The notes below the pieces were generated by a model, which did not search any database, was not told the DNA's origin, and saw only the letters and a list, made by a program, of their open reading frames with translations. Positions 54,572 to 64,000 of a stretch of 64,000 bases of DNA are shown here, one piece after another. Positions within the stretch are counted from its first letter, which is position 1. Every line of letters begins with the position of its first letter. Both the position numbers and the translations under genes were made by a program. This DNA is from Bacteroidota bacterium. Its GTDB lineage: Bacteria; Bacteroidota; Bacteroidia; B-17B0; Aurantibacillaceae. Location of the stretch: assembly GCA_016702705.1 (NCBI GenBank), contig JADJDM010000022.1, positions 80,375-144,374 of the forward strand, read 5' to 3'.

Positions 54572-54925
54572 GCGATTGGTTACAAGTGCAACTTTTAACA
54601 AGCTTCAAAAGATTATCCTTTTAAGGAATTAATTATTGAACTCTTTCTCGGACTAAATAAAACGATAGAAGAAAAAGAGACATTTAAAAATGCTTGCTTT
54701 CAAATTAACAAAAAAGAAAAGCGCATCTGATTTGCATTAGGCATCAATTAATGCATCACACACCTGAAATAAAATTTTCCGAAATAGATTTTGTTGAAGA
54801 GAAACCGCATCAAGAAAAGTGCAGCAATTCATCTCGGTAAAAGTGAAACAGAAAAAAGTGATTGGAGATATAGATACGAAGCATTAAAAAAAACAGGGAT
54901 TATTAAAAAGTCAACAACAAAATAA
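54572..54925 (+). pseudogene. Degenerate continuation of mobile-element genes
   Basis: Several frames give protein-like pieces: FKELIIELFLGLNKTIEEKE, TFKNACFQINKKEK, then AAIHLGKSETEKSDWRYRYE and ALKKTGIIKKSTTK ending at 54925. They may be the C-terminus of the zinc-finger protein and a second small protein. No intact frame over 60 codons. Confidence 0.35.
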
Positions 54926-55145
54926 AGCAGCATAATATGAAACAGAAAATAAAAATAAGATCACCTTGCCAAATTTTGGGATAATAAACTGTACAGAAGA
55001 AAGCTATAAAATCAACCTGAAAATTAGGCAAACTTAGGGCGATTTTGGGGTATTTTCTTTATTCAAAGATGTACGTAAATTAGCTATAATATTGAATATC
55101 AATACAATAATGAAGAAAAGGAGTGTTGAACGGAAGTCAAAAGAG

Positions 55146-55339
55146 AAATGAAAAGTGAGCGAAAATAATAAAAGGATTAACGGTTGAAAAACTAAGAATG
55201 ATAAAAGGTTATGAAAATGTAAGCGATGAACAAGCAAACAAGATTGTATTATCAATCAAAAAAACTAGCTGTTCTTTTATGCGAACATCTTTCAAAACTA
55301 AAAAAGAAAAAAACGAGACAGATGATTCAAGTGAAATAA
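55146..55339 (+). pseudogene. Small mobile-element protein with one frameshift
   Basis: TVEKLRMIKGYENVSDEQAN and KIVLSIKK in one frame continue as LAVLLCEHLSKLKKKK in the next after a frame change in the A-run near 55257-55263. A protein of about 60 residues results, of the kind that precedes recombinase genes in elements. No function is assigned. Confidence 0.45.
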
Positions 55340-55426
55340 AAATAATTTTGTTGAATACTGAAAATGACGTTTCGGAAATTGAATACAGAAAACAAGCATA
55401 AAAAATTAATAAAAGAAAGAAGCAAA

Positions 55427-56890
55427 ATGACAGAAGAACAAATAATAGCAAATCGGTTTGGACGCTTTGGTAAAAAGGAAGTAAAACAATCCACATCTAA
55501 TTTGGCAGTCATGTACACAAGGGTTTCCGGCAAAGGTCAGTTTGACAAAACGGATCTTTAGAAACTCAACCTAAATCCATTTGAAGAATATGCCACGAAA
55601 TAATCTAACAATTGTTTCCCAGCGTTTGGGGATACTATGAAAGTGCCAAAACCGATGCGAGGAAAGAGTTTCAGCGAATGCTGAGTTTGTGAATACAAGC
55701 AAAGGAAAATAAGCACCATTTTGGGTTTACACCAAATGACTCGCTAACAGAACAGGAGGTAAAGCTATTTCCGTTGTGATGAACTAAGAGAGAAGCATAG
55801 GGTTCATATTAAAGCAGTAACAGAACCAATCGACATCTAATCCAACGAGTTTATTTCATGATAAGAAGTTTTTATTCGGGCGGTGGGATAACGAACAACG
55901 AAAGCAAGTTGCAATGGCTGGAATGAAAGCAAAGTTTGAAAAAGGAATTTGGGGTTGTGAAACCCGCAGGGTTATGATATTGTAAGAACAAGTGGTGAAC
56001 GTAAAATTGTAGTGAATGCGGATGGAAAGAAAATTAAAAAGCATGGGAATGGAAACTCATAGGCATGAAGAATGAAGAAATTATTTTGAAGCTTCAGGCT
56101 ATTGGTGTAAAATGTACAAACAGCAATTGCATAAAATTTTTTATTAATCCATTTTATTGCGGATTAGTTTCTTTTGGAATGTTGAATTGAAAAGTGGTTG
56201 AAGGGTACATGAAAAATGATATCTAAAGAAACCTTTATGAAAGTAAATGAGGTAATTTCATCTTCAACTAAATTGGGGTACCTCATAAAGCAGAGGATGT
56301 AAATATTCCGCTTAAGGTTTTCATCAAATGCTCTGATTGTAATCAGCCCCTTTACAGGCTACATTGTTAAGAAGAAGAACTTGTACTACACAAATGCAGA
56401 ACAAACGGTTGTAGTGCAAAAGCGCAAAAGAAAAATGCACCGTTTGTTTTCAGAGGAACAGAAATACGAAGTAAAACCTGATTTGACCGAAGCAATCAAA
56501 ATTGAATTGGAAAGCACCTACGATGAACTGAATAAAGACTCAGTTGAAAGGGAAGCGATCTTAAGGCGAGAATTGTCGAAACTAACAAAGGATATTGGAA
56601 ACGCTTGAGGAGAAGCACTTCATAAAAGAGGAGATGCCCAAGGAAACCTACGAACGTTTTAGGGTAAAATACACCAAGGAATTTGATAAAATCCGAAAGG
56701 AAATAGCGACTTGTGGGATTTCCATTTCGAACCTAAAAGAAATGATAAATGAAGCCGTATTTATTTGCCGAAACCTGCGCCAACTGCAGGAAGATGGCGG
56801 TATTTGCAGTGAAAGAGGGATTGCAAAATTTAATCTTTCCGTCCGGTTTGGTATATGACAAGAAAAATGGGGCATTTCGAACCTCTGAAA
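55427..56890 (+). pseudogene. Large serine recombinase, multiply frameshifted
   Basis: Large serine recombinases integrate and excise elements at att sites. The start MTEEQIIANRF is followed by the resolvase opening LAVMYTRVSGKGQFDKTD with the candidate catalytic Ser. Further pieces in other frames keep family order: ESAKTDARKEFQRML, GMKAKFEKGIW, KPPQGYDIVRTSGERK, the zinc ribbon (IKCSDCNQPLTGYIVKKKN), a coiled coil (LRRELSKLTKDI) and FPSGLVYDKKNGAFRTSEIN at the end. More than eight indels are needed to join it, so it is inactive or very badly sequenced. Confidence 0.85.
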
Positions 56891-56908
56891 TTAATTTTAT
56901 AATTGCAC

Positions 56909-56933
56909 AAATCGCCCGACACACGGGCGATTT
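56909..56933. terminator. Hairpin after the serine recombinase
   Basis: A 10-bp stem (AAATCGCCCG / CGGGCGATTT) with a 5-nt loop, ending in TTT then GG. Confidence 0.6.
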
Positions 56934-56945
56934 GGCTTTAATGAA

Positions 56946-56984
56946 AAAGGGACTTAGTTCTCTTTTTTGGGCCTAAGTCCCTTT
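56946..56984. repeat. Second hairpin between the two recombinase genes
   Basis: A perfect 12-bp stem (AAAGGGACTTAG / CTAAGTCCCTTT) with a 16-nt loop lies 12 nt after the previous hairpin. It may be a terminator or part of the attachment region; 56985-57164 holds no gene. Confidence 0.55.
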
Positions 56985-57164
56985 CAGCGGAGAAAGGAGG
57001 ACCACAAAAGGTTAAATCACCTCTAACGGCAATTCCCCTATTTACCCCAATTACTCTTTAATATCAATGTTTACAAACATTATGCAAATATAGTGTTAAT
57101 ATAAATAAGTGCAAATAAATGGAAATAGGTGGACTAAATGTGGGCTAATATTGGGCTAATGTTT

Positions 57165-57172
57165 TATCTTTG
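57165..57172 (+). promoter_or_regulatory. -7 promoter box of the tyrosine recombinase gene
   Basis: TATCTTTG, consensus match, four bases before the ATG at 57177. The direct repeat GGGCTAAT occurs twice just upstream (57142-57160). Confidence 0.55.
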
Positions 57173-57176
57173 TATT

Positions 57177-58391
57177 ATGGCAACAATTAAATTTTTACTT
57201 CAAAGTGATTCTAGTACCGCTGGGATTTATGTTAGGCTCAAAGAAGGTCGAAAAATAGATATTAAAACTAAAACCAATTACATTATAGACGCTAAGGACT
57301 GAGCTCTTCTAAAGGGCAGCCAAAAAACTTAAAGGATAATCGGGTTTAAAAACTAAATGAGGACCTTGCAACATTAAGTAAGGACTTATTAAAACACTTC
57401 AATAATAGCGTAAAAACTCAAATCATAAATTCTCAATGGGCTAAAGGACTTTATAAACCCACCAGAAGTAAGCGCAGCAATACCAACTAAATTAGTTGAG
57501 TATTTTGATTACTATTCTCTTCATAAAAAAAGTACAATTGAAACCTCAACTCATGTTAAGTTAAATGTAAATAAACACCTACTTCAACGTTTTCAGAAAC
57601 AAACGAAAACAGAATATTTAATTAAAGATGTTAATGCGGAATTTAAATTGAAATTTGAGGACTATTGTAAAGAACAAAAATACTCACAAAACACTATAGC
57701 TCGATCTATTCGGTTTATCAAAACTATTTGCTACCATGCCCGAAACAATGGTATTGAAACTCACTTTCAATTAAATAGCATTGCCACAAAAACCGAAAAG
57801 TAGAAAAAAAATCTTTTTAACCGTTGATGAAATTGAGAAGATTGAAAAAAAGAACTTCGAACACGAATACTTAACTAATGCTCGGGACTGGTTAATTGTT
57901 AGTTGCGAAACAGGACAAAAGAGTTTCAGACTTTATGCGCTTTAGAAAAGAACAAATTAGAGTATGAGGGTAAAGTTCCATTGATTGAATTCACACAGGT
58001 TAAAACAAAAAAACAATGTCTATACCTTTAAGTAAAAGGGTAATTGCTATTCTTGAAAAGCGTAGTGGAGAATTTCCTAGACAAATAAGCGATCAACGTT
58101 ATAACGAATACATAAAGGAAGTTTGTAAACTAGGTTGGTTTAACAAAAAAAACAAAAGGCTCAATCCAAAAAACAGAGAACAAAGTTACTCGCAAGGAAA
58201 GTGGTACTTTTGAGAAATGGGAACTTGTTACATCGCATATTGGCCGCAGGTCTTTTGCAACTAATAACTATGGTCGAATACCTACATCATTGCTAATCAA
58301 TGTTACAGGACACTCTACAGAAGCAATGTTTTTAGAATACATAGGAAAAACAGTTACTGAAAAAGCTATTCAATTGGCAGAATATTTTTAA
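57177..58391 (+). pseudogene. Tyrosine recombinase/integrase, frameshifted
   Basis: Tyrosine integrases cut and join DNA through a covalent tyrosine. Over several frames the order is MATIKFLLQSDSSTAGIYVR, a SAM-like core-binding domain (FKLKFEDYCKEQKYSQNTI), the first catalytic Arg region (CETGQ then FMRFRKEQI), HIGRRSFATNNYG with the second Arg, and GHSTEAMFLEYIGK with His and the nucleophilic Tyr. All catalytic residues can be found, but at least five indels and one in-frame TGA (near 57301) break the gene. It has the layout of Bacteroidota element integrases. Confidence 0.88.
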
Positions 58392-58402
58392 AACACATGT
58401 AT

Positions 58403-59052
58403 ATGGCAAAAATATCGAAAACAAAAAAAGATGATAGTAACACTATCAACTCCAAAACTAGGTTAGAGAATGTGAAAACAAAAATGAGAAACTACCAGTT
58501 AAATGGTGATTTGTATAGTGAAGATAATTTAAATCATAGTGGATTTGAACCGCAAAGTTTTCGCGATTTTGTAAATGATTTAGAGGTAAAAAAGCTAAGC
58601 TACAAATCGCATAAGAAAAAGGCCCTAAAACACCTAGCAAAACAGCACGAGGAACTTAAAGGATTGGAGACTTTTTTTAACAGGAAAGGATCTAAAAAGA
58701 AAATAAGAAAAAAATTAAACGAATAAAAGAAGAGCTTGAAGCGATTGAAATTGATGGTAACTTTAGCGATATTGATTTAAGTGAAAGTAGTGAAACAGAG
58801 AAAAATTGATCTACCTCTCTAAACTAGGAATAATTGATTTTTTAAGAAAAAAGTCTCCATTTAATAATAGCACTAACGCTCTAGCAGCTGCAATTTCTGG
58901 TATAACTGGGGACAAAAAAACGACAATACAACCAGCATTAAATCCTATGATTAACAAAACTGTTGGACAAGAGGAACAATCCACTAATGACCGAAGCAAC
59001 GGTCAAAAAAGTTGAAGCGAATCTCATAGCAATTGGATACATTTCCACCTAA
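58403..59052 (+). pseudogene. Integrase-linked conserved hypothetical protein, frameshifted
   Basis: The first frame (to 58726) gives a Lys-rich protein (LNHSGFEPQSFRDFVNDLEV); the next continues ELEAIEIDGNFSDIDLSESS and then KLGIIDFLRKKSPFNNSTNA, LAAAISGITGDKKTTIQPAL and IAIGYIST to the stop at 59052. Proteins of this kind regularly sit between the integrase and the excisionase-like gene of Bacteroidota elements; function unknown. Confidence 0.6.
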
Positions 59053-59116
59053 TTCCATCTTTTAGGGATCCCTAACAATTCCCAAGTTTCATTTGCAGGA
59101 AATAAATATAAAGCAA

Positions 59117-59416
59117 ATGAAAAAGCAACAATTTTTTTATGAATTAAGTCCAGAAGAAATAAATAGTTTATTTCAAGGGCTGCAAAGTCAATTAACAGAA
59201 CTAAAGCAAGACTTCGAACCAAAAAGTCCGACAGAGTATTTGACACGAAGTGAGGTGGCCAAATTACTCAAATGCGATTTGAGCACTATCCATAATTGGA
59301 TGCGGAAGAAAAAGTTAATCGCCTACGGAATCGGCAACCGGGTGTATTTCAAACGTTCAGAAGTTGAACAAAGTGTTGAACCTTTAAACAAAGGAAAGGA
59401 GGGAAATCATGACTAA
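59117..59416 (+). CDS. Excisionase-like helix-turn-helix protein
   Basis: The 99-residue product has a coiled N-terminus (LFQGLQSQLTELKQDF) and a MerR/Xis-type helix-turn-helix (LTRSEVAKLLKCDLSTIHNW, then GNRVYFKRSEVEQ). Such proteins direct recombination or regulate element genes. The next gene begins 8 nt before its stop. One of the few intact genes of the element. Confidence 0.85.
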   Translation: MKKQQFFYELSPEEINSLFQGLQSQLTELKQDFEPKSPTEYLTRSEVAKLLKCDLSTIHNWMRKKKLIAYGIGNRVYFKRSEVEQSVEPLNKGKEGNHD

Positions 59417-60241
59417 AGATAGTCCTGAAAATAAAGTTGTAGAAGTTGCGCCGAAAATATCTACAGATCTTTTTAATGTTAAGTCGGCAAACGACTGGAT
59501 CAAATTTTGCCTCAAAAAGTATTGTATTTTGATTTCGAAATGTCAGATAAACAATTCGAGAATAGGTATTCTAAAGATTACAATGATCACTATGAATTCG
59601 ATGTAAATTTTCTTAGAGTTGAATTTAACCCGGATACGGTATTACCTGAGAAGGTTTCATACGAAGAACATTTGTTTCGTTCTTTGAAGAAAGCAATTAT
59701 AGATTTTGGGGCAAAAGTCCTTGTCATAGACAACATAACTTATTTGAAGTCACAAACAGAAAAATCACAAGAAGCTATTCTTTTAATGAAAGTACTTAAA
59801 GATCTAAAAAGCAAATACAATCTTTCAATATTAGTTTTAGCGCATACACCAAAGCGAGACCTATCTAAGCCAATTTCAAAAAAACGATCTTGCGGGTTCA
59901 AAAAACCTCATCAATTTTTGTGACTCAGCTTTTACTTTAGGGAATCAAATGTTGACAGCAATCTACGTTATATTAAACAGATAAAGCAACGGAACACCGA
60001 GCAACTTTATGGTGCTGATAATGTTTGTGTATGCCAGATTGCAAAGCCGCATAATTTCCTGCAGTTTGAACTTATTCGTTTTGGCAATGAGCGTGAACAT
60101 TTGAAGGAACCTTCAGTGAGCTCTGAAGCAAAACTTGAAAGCGAAGTGAAAAATTTATGTCAACAAGGGAAGTCGCAACGCCAGGTATCGGCAGAACTGG
60201 GAATCTCTTTAGGAAAAGTAAATAAACTATTTAATAAATAA
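59409..60241 (+). pseudogene. RepA/KaiC-like AAA ATPase without P-loop segment, frameshifted
   Basis: The N-terminus (TKDSPENKVVEVAPKISTDL, FNVKSANDWIK) is followed after an abrupt join near 59503 by KVLYFDFEMSDKQFENRYS, a Walker B-like VLVIDNITYLKSQ, VLAHTPKRDLS and a C-terminal helix-turn-helix (KSQRQVSAELGISLGKVNK). The Walker A loop that should lie between WIK and KVLYF is missing, so about 40-50 codons have been deleted; a further indel occurs near 59900. The ATPase would be inactive. Family members act in element replication or mobilisation. Confidence 0.75.
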
Positions 60242-60244
60242 ACC

Positions 60245-60322
60245 GTTCACGTGTTCACGGTGTTCACGTCTCTGAGATTATGAACACGTGAACACTATGA
60301 ACACTATGAACACTATGAACAC
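60245..60322. repeat. Iteron array downstream of the ATPase gene
   Basis: Three GTTCAC words (60245, 60253, 60262) face five GAACAC words (60282, 60290, 60299, 60308, 60317) at 8-9-nt spacing around an AT-richer centre. The unit GTGTTCAC and its complement GTGAACAC both occur. It begins 3 nt after the ATPase stop and looks like a replication or nicking origin bound by an element protein. Confidence 0.7.
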
Positions 60323-60344
60323 TTTAACAATTAAAAAATAAAAC

Positions 60345-60678
60345 ATGAATTTAAGAACAAAAAAATCCTGAATGGATCCGATTTTCATATGCAGCCAAAC
60401 AAATCAATCCAAATTGGACTGATAAAGATTTAGAGGAATTTATTATTTCTCGTGGTTATGCGACAAAAGAGCAAATTTTTAGAAGCAAAGGTGTGGGGAA
60501 TGTTTTTAAGAGAAGACCAGATCACGAACTCTCTGATTATTCCTGGGACCTCCTTGCTACATCAGATTTATTTATCGAAGAAGTAAAAGATCTCCTTCAG
60601 TATGAAGAGGCGGAAAAGTTTTATAAGGATCAATATGATTACTATGTTTCAATTGGTCAAGAACCTTATAAACCTTAA
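60345..60678 (+). pseudogene. Mobile-element hypothetical protein with one frameshift
   Basis: The ATG at 60345 reads MNLRTKK and then stops; one indel leads into WIRFSYAAKQINPNWTDKDL, EEFIISRGYATKEQIFR and a clean frame to the TAA at 60676. About 110 residues; no family recognised. Last gene of the element. Confidence 0.5.
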
Positions 60679-60689
60679 TTGTAAATAAC

Positions 60690-60716
60690 AAAGCCCGGGA
60701 TGTGCCCCCGGGCTTT
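60690..60716. terminator. Terminator between the mobile element and the surface genes
   Basis: A perfect 10-bp GC-rich stem (AAAGCCCGGG / CCCGGGCTTT) with a 7-nt loop between convergent units. Confidence 0.88.
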
Positions 60717-60737
60717 ATAATATAAAAGCTTTAGGCT

Positions 60738-63015
60738 TTACTCAATAATAACCTTCTCCACACTACTTCCCTTTGCAGTTTTCACTTTTACAAAATATAC
60801 TCCCGTGTTAAAAGTAGTAGTGTTGATAGTAGTTTTTGTTGCTCCAGTTAAAGTTTCCATTTAATTGGTCCTGCAAGAAAATTGTTTTATGAAAAAGACT
60901 AGGTTGGCCTAGATTACCACAGGTATCCTTTATCGCTAACTTATATTTGAAGGATGTTATTCTTGGATCTCCAGTATTAGGTAAATACAATGTGCGAACT
61001 GTATCAATAAAAATACTTAAAGAATCGTATGGTACCTTACCTATTATTTGGTAGTTATTGTTGGTGATTTCTCTATACACATAAAATGTATCTGCCATTT
61101 GATATAATGTTTTTCCCAAACTATAACATTGTTGTTTCCTAAGTCGTCAACTGTTACTAAACATATACTTGGAACTTCTACTTGCGAAGGCTCGGTTATA
61201 ATAATATTCTGAGTTGCAGTACAACCTAATGAATCTGTAATTATACAGGAATATGTATTCGCTCCCAAGTTTGTTGCTATAGAATCATTTCCACCTACAG
61301 GTAACCATGAATAAGTATGCACCTATTCCGCCAGTTACACCAACAGTTGCACTTCCATTGTTACCTCCGATGCAAGAATTATTTGTGGAAAAACAGATAC
61401 GTCTATTTGAGATGGCTCAATGATTTCTGCAGAATAGGTAATAGTACAACCTAAAGAATCAACAATTATACATGACCATAAACCAGCTGCTAAACCGGAA
61501 ATTTGATTTGTTCCATCTCCAATAGGAGTGCCTGGTGACCATTGGTAATTCAAGGCTCCAGATTGGCCTGAAATATTTAATGTTAATGTACCATTTTGTT
61601 GCCCATAACAAGTAATGTTAGTTTTCAGATGATTTAAAACAGAAAGGTTACATGTATTTAAAGATACAACTGCAATATCGTAGCTACCTGAAGATGTTAA
61701 ATTGGTGATTGATGTGCTAGGGTCAAAATCACGGGTTGACGTATAGCTGCAGATGTAACTAATTTATTATTGTTGTCGATTTTTAAAGTTTGTCCATTTG
61801 TATTACTTACAGAGATTCCGTTTGTTACATTTATTTGCAATGCAATATTCCCCATAGAATCAAGCTTTGTTATCCTACCTGGTCCAATTTTATATACACT
61901 TTCATTTTCATCAAGATCGATGTAATGTCCTGAGAGTTCGCGCCTAATTCAATGATTTTTTTTGCCCAAATGAAGTTACCGTCGAATCAATCTTTGAAAC
62001 AAAGCTATAACCTTTTAAATAAAGGTGTTTGCGCTAAAATCAAATCGACTGAGTCATTTGGGTTTGTGACACATATGGATCCACTATAATAAATATCACC
62101 TGTTGCGCCAACTTTAATAGATGTCCCAATTTCGGCACTTGGAGATCCTAAAGTATTTGCCCACTAATAAATCACCTAAAGTATTCAGTTTTACAATAAA
62201 AGATCCTTGTCCCCAAGCGAGGTAAAGTTTTGTTGGGTTGGTCCTGAGTTAAGGTCAGCCATTCCAGTGAAAGCGCCAGAAACATATATATTCCCCATAT
62301 TGTCAGAAGTGATAGAGTATCCAATATCTCCATTTGGACTATTACCCCGATGCTTTTGCAGAAAACAAAATTACCATTTCTATCCAACTTTGAGATGAAA
62401 ACATCACTAGCTCCATTTGAAGTTAAATTTGCAACATTAGTAGAAGGATCAAAATCACCTGTTCCTTGAAAAAACCAGTCGTATATATAAAACCATTTCC
62501 ATCTACGTGAATAGATTGCGGTTGTCCTATTGCTGCAAATGTTTTGGCCCAAACAAAATTCCCTGATGAGTCTAACTTTAAAATATAAGGGTTACCACCA
62601 CCTATTGTCGATAGATTATAGATTGAAGGCCCTGGATCGAAATCAACAGTGTTCATATAGTAGCCAGCAACATAAACATACCCTGAATCATCTATAGAAA
62701 TTGTACTGCCTTGATCATAACTTATTCCTCCAATACTCTTGCCCATAAAGGTTACCGTCAAAATCAAGCTTTTCAATAAAAATATCATTACCAACTGTTC
62801 CATCATTTGAAGAATAGTAACTCCCAATTCCCGGATCAAAATCAACGGTACCCGAAGTATCCTGTAATATAATTATAGTTATTATCGTTTGTTATAGCTG
62901 CGCCCTGATCGTTAAGAGTTCCGCCAATACTTTTTGCCCAATTTAAGCTCGCGCTATTTTGCGCAAAAAAGAAGGTCGAAAGAAGAACAAAGGTAAAAAA
63001 CAAGATTTTTTTCAT
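60738..63015 (-). pseudogene. T9SS type-A beta-propeller/SprB-repeat surface protein, broken
   Basis: Starting at 63015 (signal peptide MKKILFFTFVLLSTFFFAQ) the minus strand encodes SBBP-type propeller repeats (WAKSIGGTLNDQGAA, VYVAGYYMNTVDFDPGPSI), then SprB-like repeats (DSLGCTATQNIIITEPSQV), then a domain with VPYDSLSIFIDTVRTLYLPN, and finally the T9SS sorting end (NTGVYFVKVKTAKGSSVEKV). Frames change many times. Near 60855 the text jumps from NGNFNW straight into the last part of the sorting domain, missing about 150 residues present in the copy at 63129. Confidence 0.8.
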
Positions 63016-63084
63016 GTAGTTTGATATATAATGTAAATATAGAAATTACCAATACTGGCAGTCTTATTTTCCAAAAAACAAAAA

Positions 63085-63103
63085 AGCCCAGATTTCCTGA
63101 GCT
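63085..63103 (-). terminator. Terminator of the second surface gene
   Basis: On the minus strand AGCTCAG / CTGGGCT (one T-G pair) closes a 5-nt loop and is followed by TTTTTTG, 26 nt beyond the stop at 63129. Confidence 0.75.
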
Positions 63104-63128
63104 CTCTTTAAGGTATTAACCTTATACT

Positions 63129-64000
63129 TTATTCAACAACAACTTTCTCCACACTCGTTCCCTTTGCAGTTTTCACTTTTACAAAATATACTCCCCTGTT
63201 AAAAGAAGAAGTATTTATAGTGGTTTTTTGTTCTGTAGTTTTTGCAGCGTAAACATCTTGACCTAAAATATTCTCTACCACGATATCAGCTTCTTCTCCG
63301 TTTTTCATGAAGACCTCAACATTCAGTAAATCACTTGCTGGGTTAGGATATACTTTAATATTAATAGCCTTTACATCGTTATTCTTAATACCTATAGTCC
63401 TGTTATTTTTAATATTGGATTTTGATCTCACAACAACGGTTTGTGTTTCATCTTGGCCTTTGTTTGCCATGCGTATAGTTGAGTATTTTATAAAATAGAC
63501 CAATTTGTTTCTATTCGCCAATCTGCAATATTTTGAAAGGCAACATAACTTGGATCAGTAATCGCATTACTTGCAGTGTTACTAATAATAGTTTCAAATA
63601 AACCATCATAATCATTGTCCCGTAAAAAATAATAATCAACTAATTGAGGGACTGGCATGGCTTGGCCTTCAATCTCGTAATGATTCCAGTTGAAGTTACC
63701 GTTCAGTTGATCTTGCAAGAAAATTGTTTTATGAAAAAGACTAGGTTGTCCTAGATTACCACAGGTGTCCTTTATCGCTAACTTATATTTGAAGGATGTT
63801 ATTCTTGGATCTCCAGTATTAGGTAAATACAATGTGCGAACTGTATCAATAAAAATACTTAAAGAATCGTATGGTACCTTACCTATTATTTGGTAGTTAT
63901 TGTTGAGATTTCTCTATACATAAAATGTATCTGCCATTTGATATAATGTTTTTCCCAAACTATAACATTGTTGTTTCTAAGTCGTCAACTGTTACTAAAC
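63129..64000 (-). CDS. T9SS type-A surface protein, C-terminal part (runs off the window, frameshifted)
   Basis: The minus-strand gene enters from beyond 64000 and ends in a full T9SS type-A sorting domain (INIKVYPNPASDLLNVEVFM, TAKGTSVEKVVVE). Upstream is the domain DTVRTLYLPNTGDPRITSFK, then NGNFNWNHYEIEGQAMPVPQ and VDYYFLRDNDYDGLFETI. A frame change occurs at about 63490 and another near 63905. Its 63700-64000 part is nearly identical in DNA to 60860-61165, so the two genes are recent tandem paralogues; this copy keeps the segment the other lost. Confidence 0.82.

Noticed and set aside
60245..60322. Repeated GAACAC words considered as a CRISPR array
   Set aside because: Units are 6-9 nt with no unique spacers of 30 nt; iterons fit better.

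Overview
The window is from an AT-rich Bacteroidota chromosome. The evidence is type IX secretion (T9SS) cargo with CHU_C/gliding-motility C-terminal domains, a PorP/SprF-family protein, SprB-type repeats, and many copies of the Bacteroidota promoter box TAnnTTTG. I cannot place it below phylum. Many genes are split by single-base indels, mostly in homopolymers, so residual long-read assembly errors are likely. Where one indel restores a normal protein I annotate one CDS over the full span. Where damage is heavier I call a pseudogene.

Region 1-37,718 is ordinary chromosome. It holds a serine hydrolase, a damaged ettA, an lgt-led minus-strand gene run (lgt, DsbA-like, outer-membrane protein, nitrilase, lipoprotein) and a sulfur-handling run (TSUP permease, MBL-rhodanese fusion, rhodanese, DUF983). 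A surface block follows: CotH-kinase T9SS protein, PorP/SprF, barrel protein and HD hydrolase, facing a choice-of-anchor-L adhesin. Then come an M20 dipeptidase, an unusual thioredoxin-fold/OmpA fusion, a hydrolase with a CCA-adding enzyme, a 2138-residue adhesin, a polyprenyl synthase with rfbA, and a Kef-type antiporter.

Region 37,719-46,208 begins with a gene-poor, palindrome-rich stretch and then a nitrosative-stress locus on the minus strand. Upstream is an Rrf2 regulator. Then come small membrane proteins (one hidden by a frameshift), truncated haemoglobin, a tryptophan 2,3-dioxygenase-family enzyme, cupin, RIC/ScdA iron-sulfur repair protein, ferredoxin, second cupin and hemerythrin. 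HPP-family, UbiA-family and uroporphyrinogen-III synthase genes flank it.

Region 46,231-48,444 is a DoxX / lipoprotein cytochrome c / ECF sigma / folE cluster. Two copies of the same bipartite promoter motif, with identical 17-nt spacing, suggest autoregulation by the sigma factor.

Region 48,458-52,054 is the most interesting system: eight minus-strand genes in tight array. They encode two mini-thioredoxins, a CxxC exported protein, two DUF2024 proteins, a gamma-glutamylcyclotransferase-like protein, a MarR regulator with a four-cysteine tail, and a YggS-like fragment. They lie behind one canonical promoter whose 19-nt spacer is filled by an 11-bp perfect inverted repeat. I infer a cysteine- or metal-sensing regulon under MarR autocontrol.

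Region 52,055-60,716 is a heavily frameshifted mobile element. It has a large serine recombinase, a tyrosine recombinase, an excisionase-like HTH protein, a RepA/KaiC-like ATPase that lacks its P-loop segment, an iteron array and several small element proteins. Region 60,738-64,000 carries two closely related T9SS beta-propeller/SprB surface genes. The first is broken and internally deleted; the second runs off the window.
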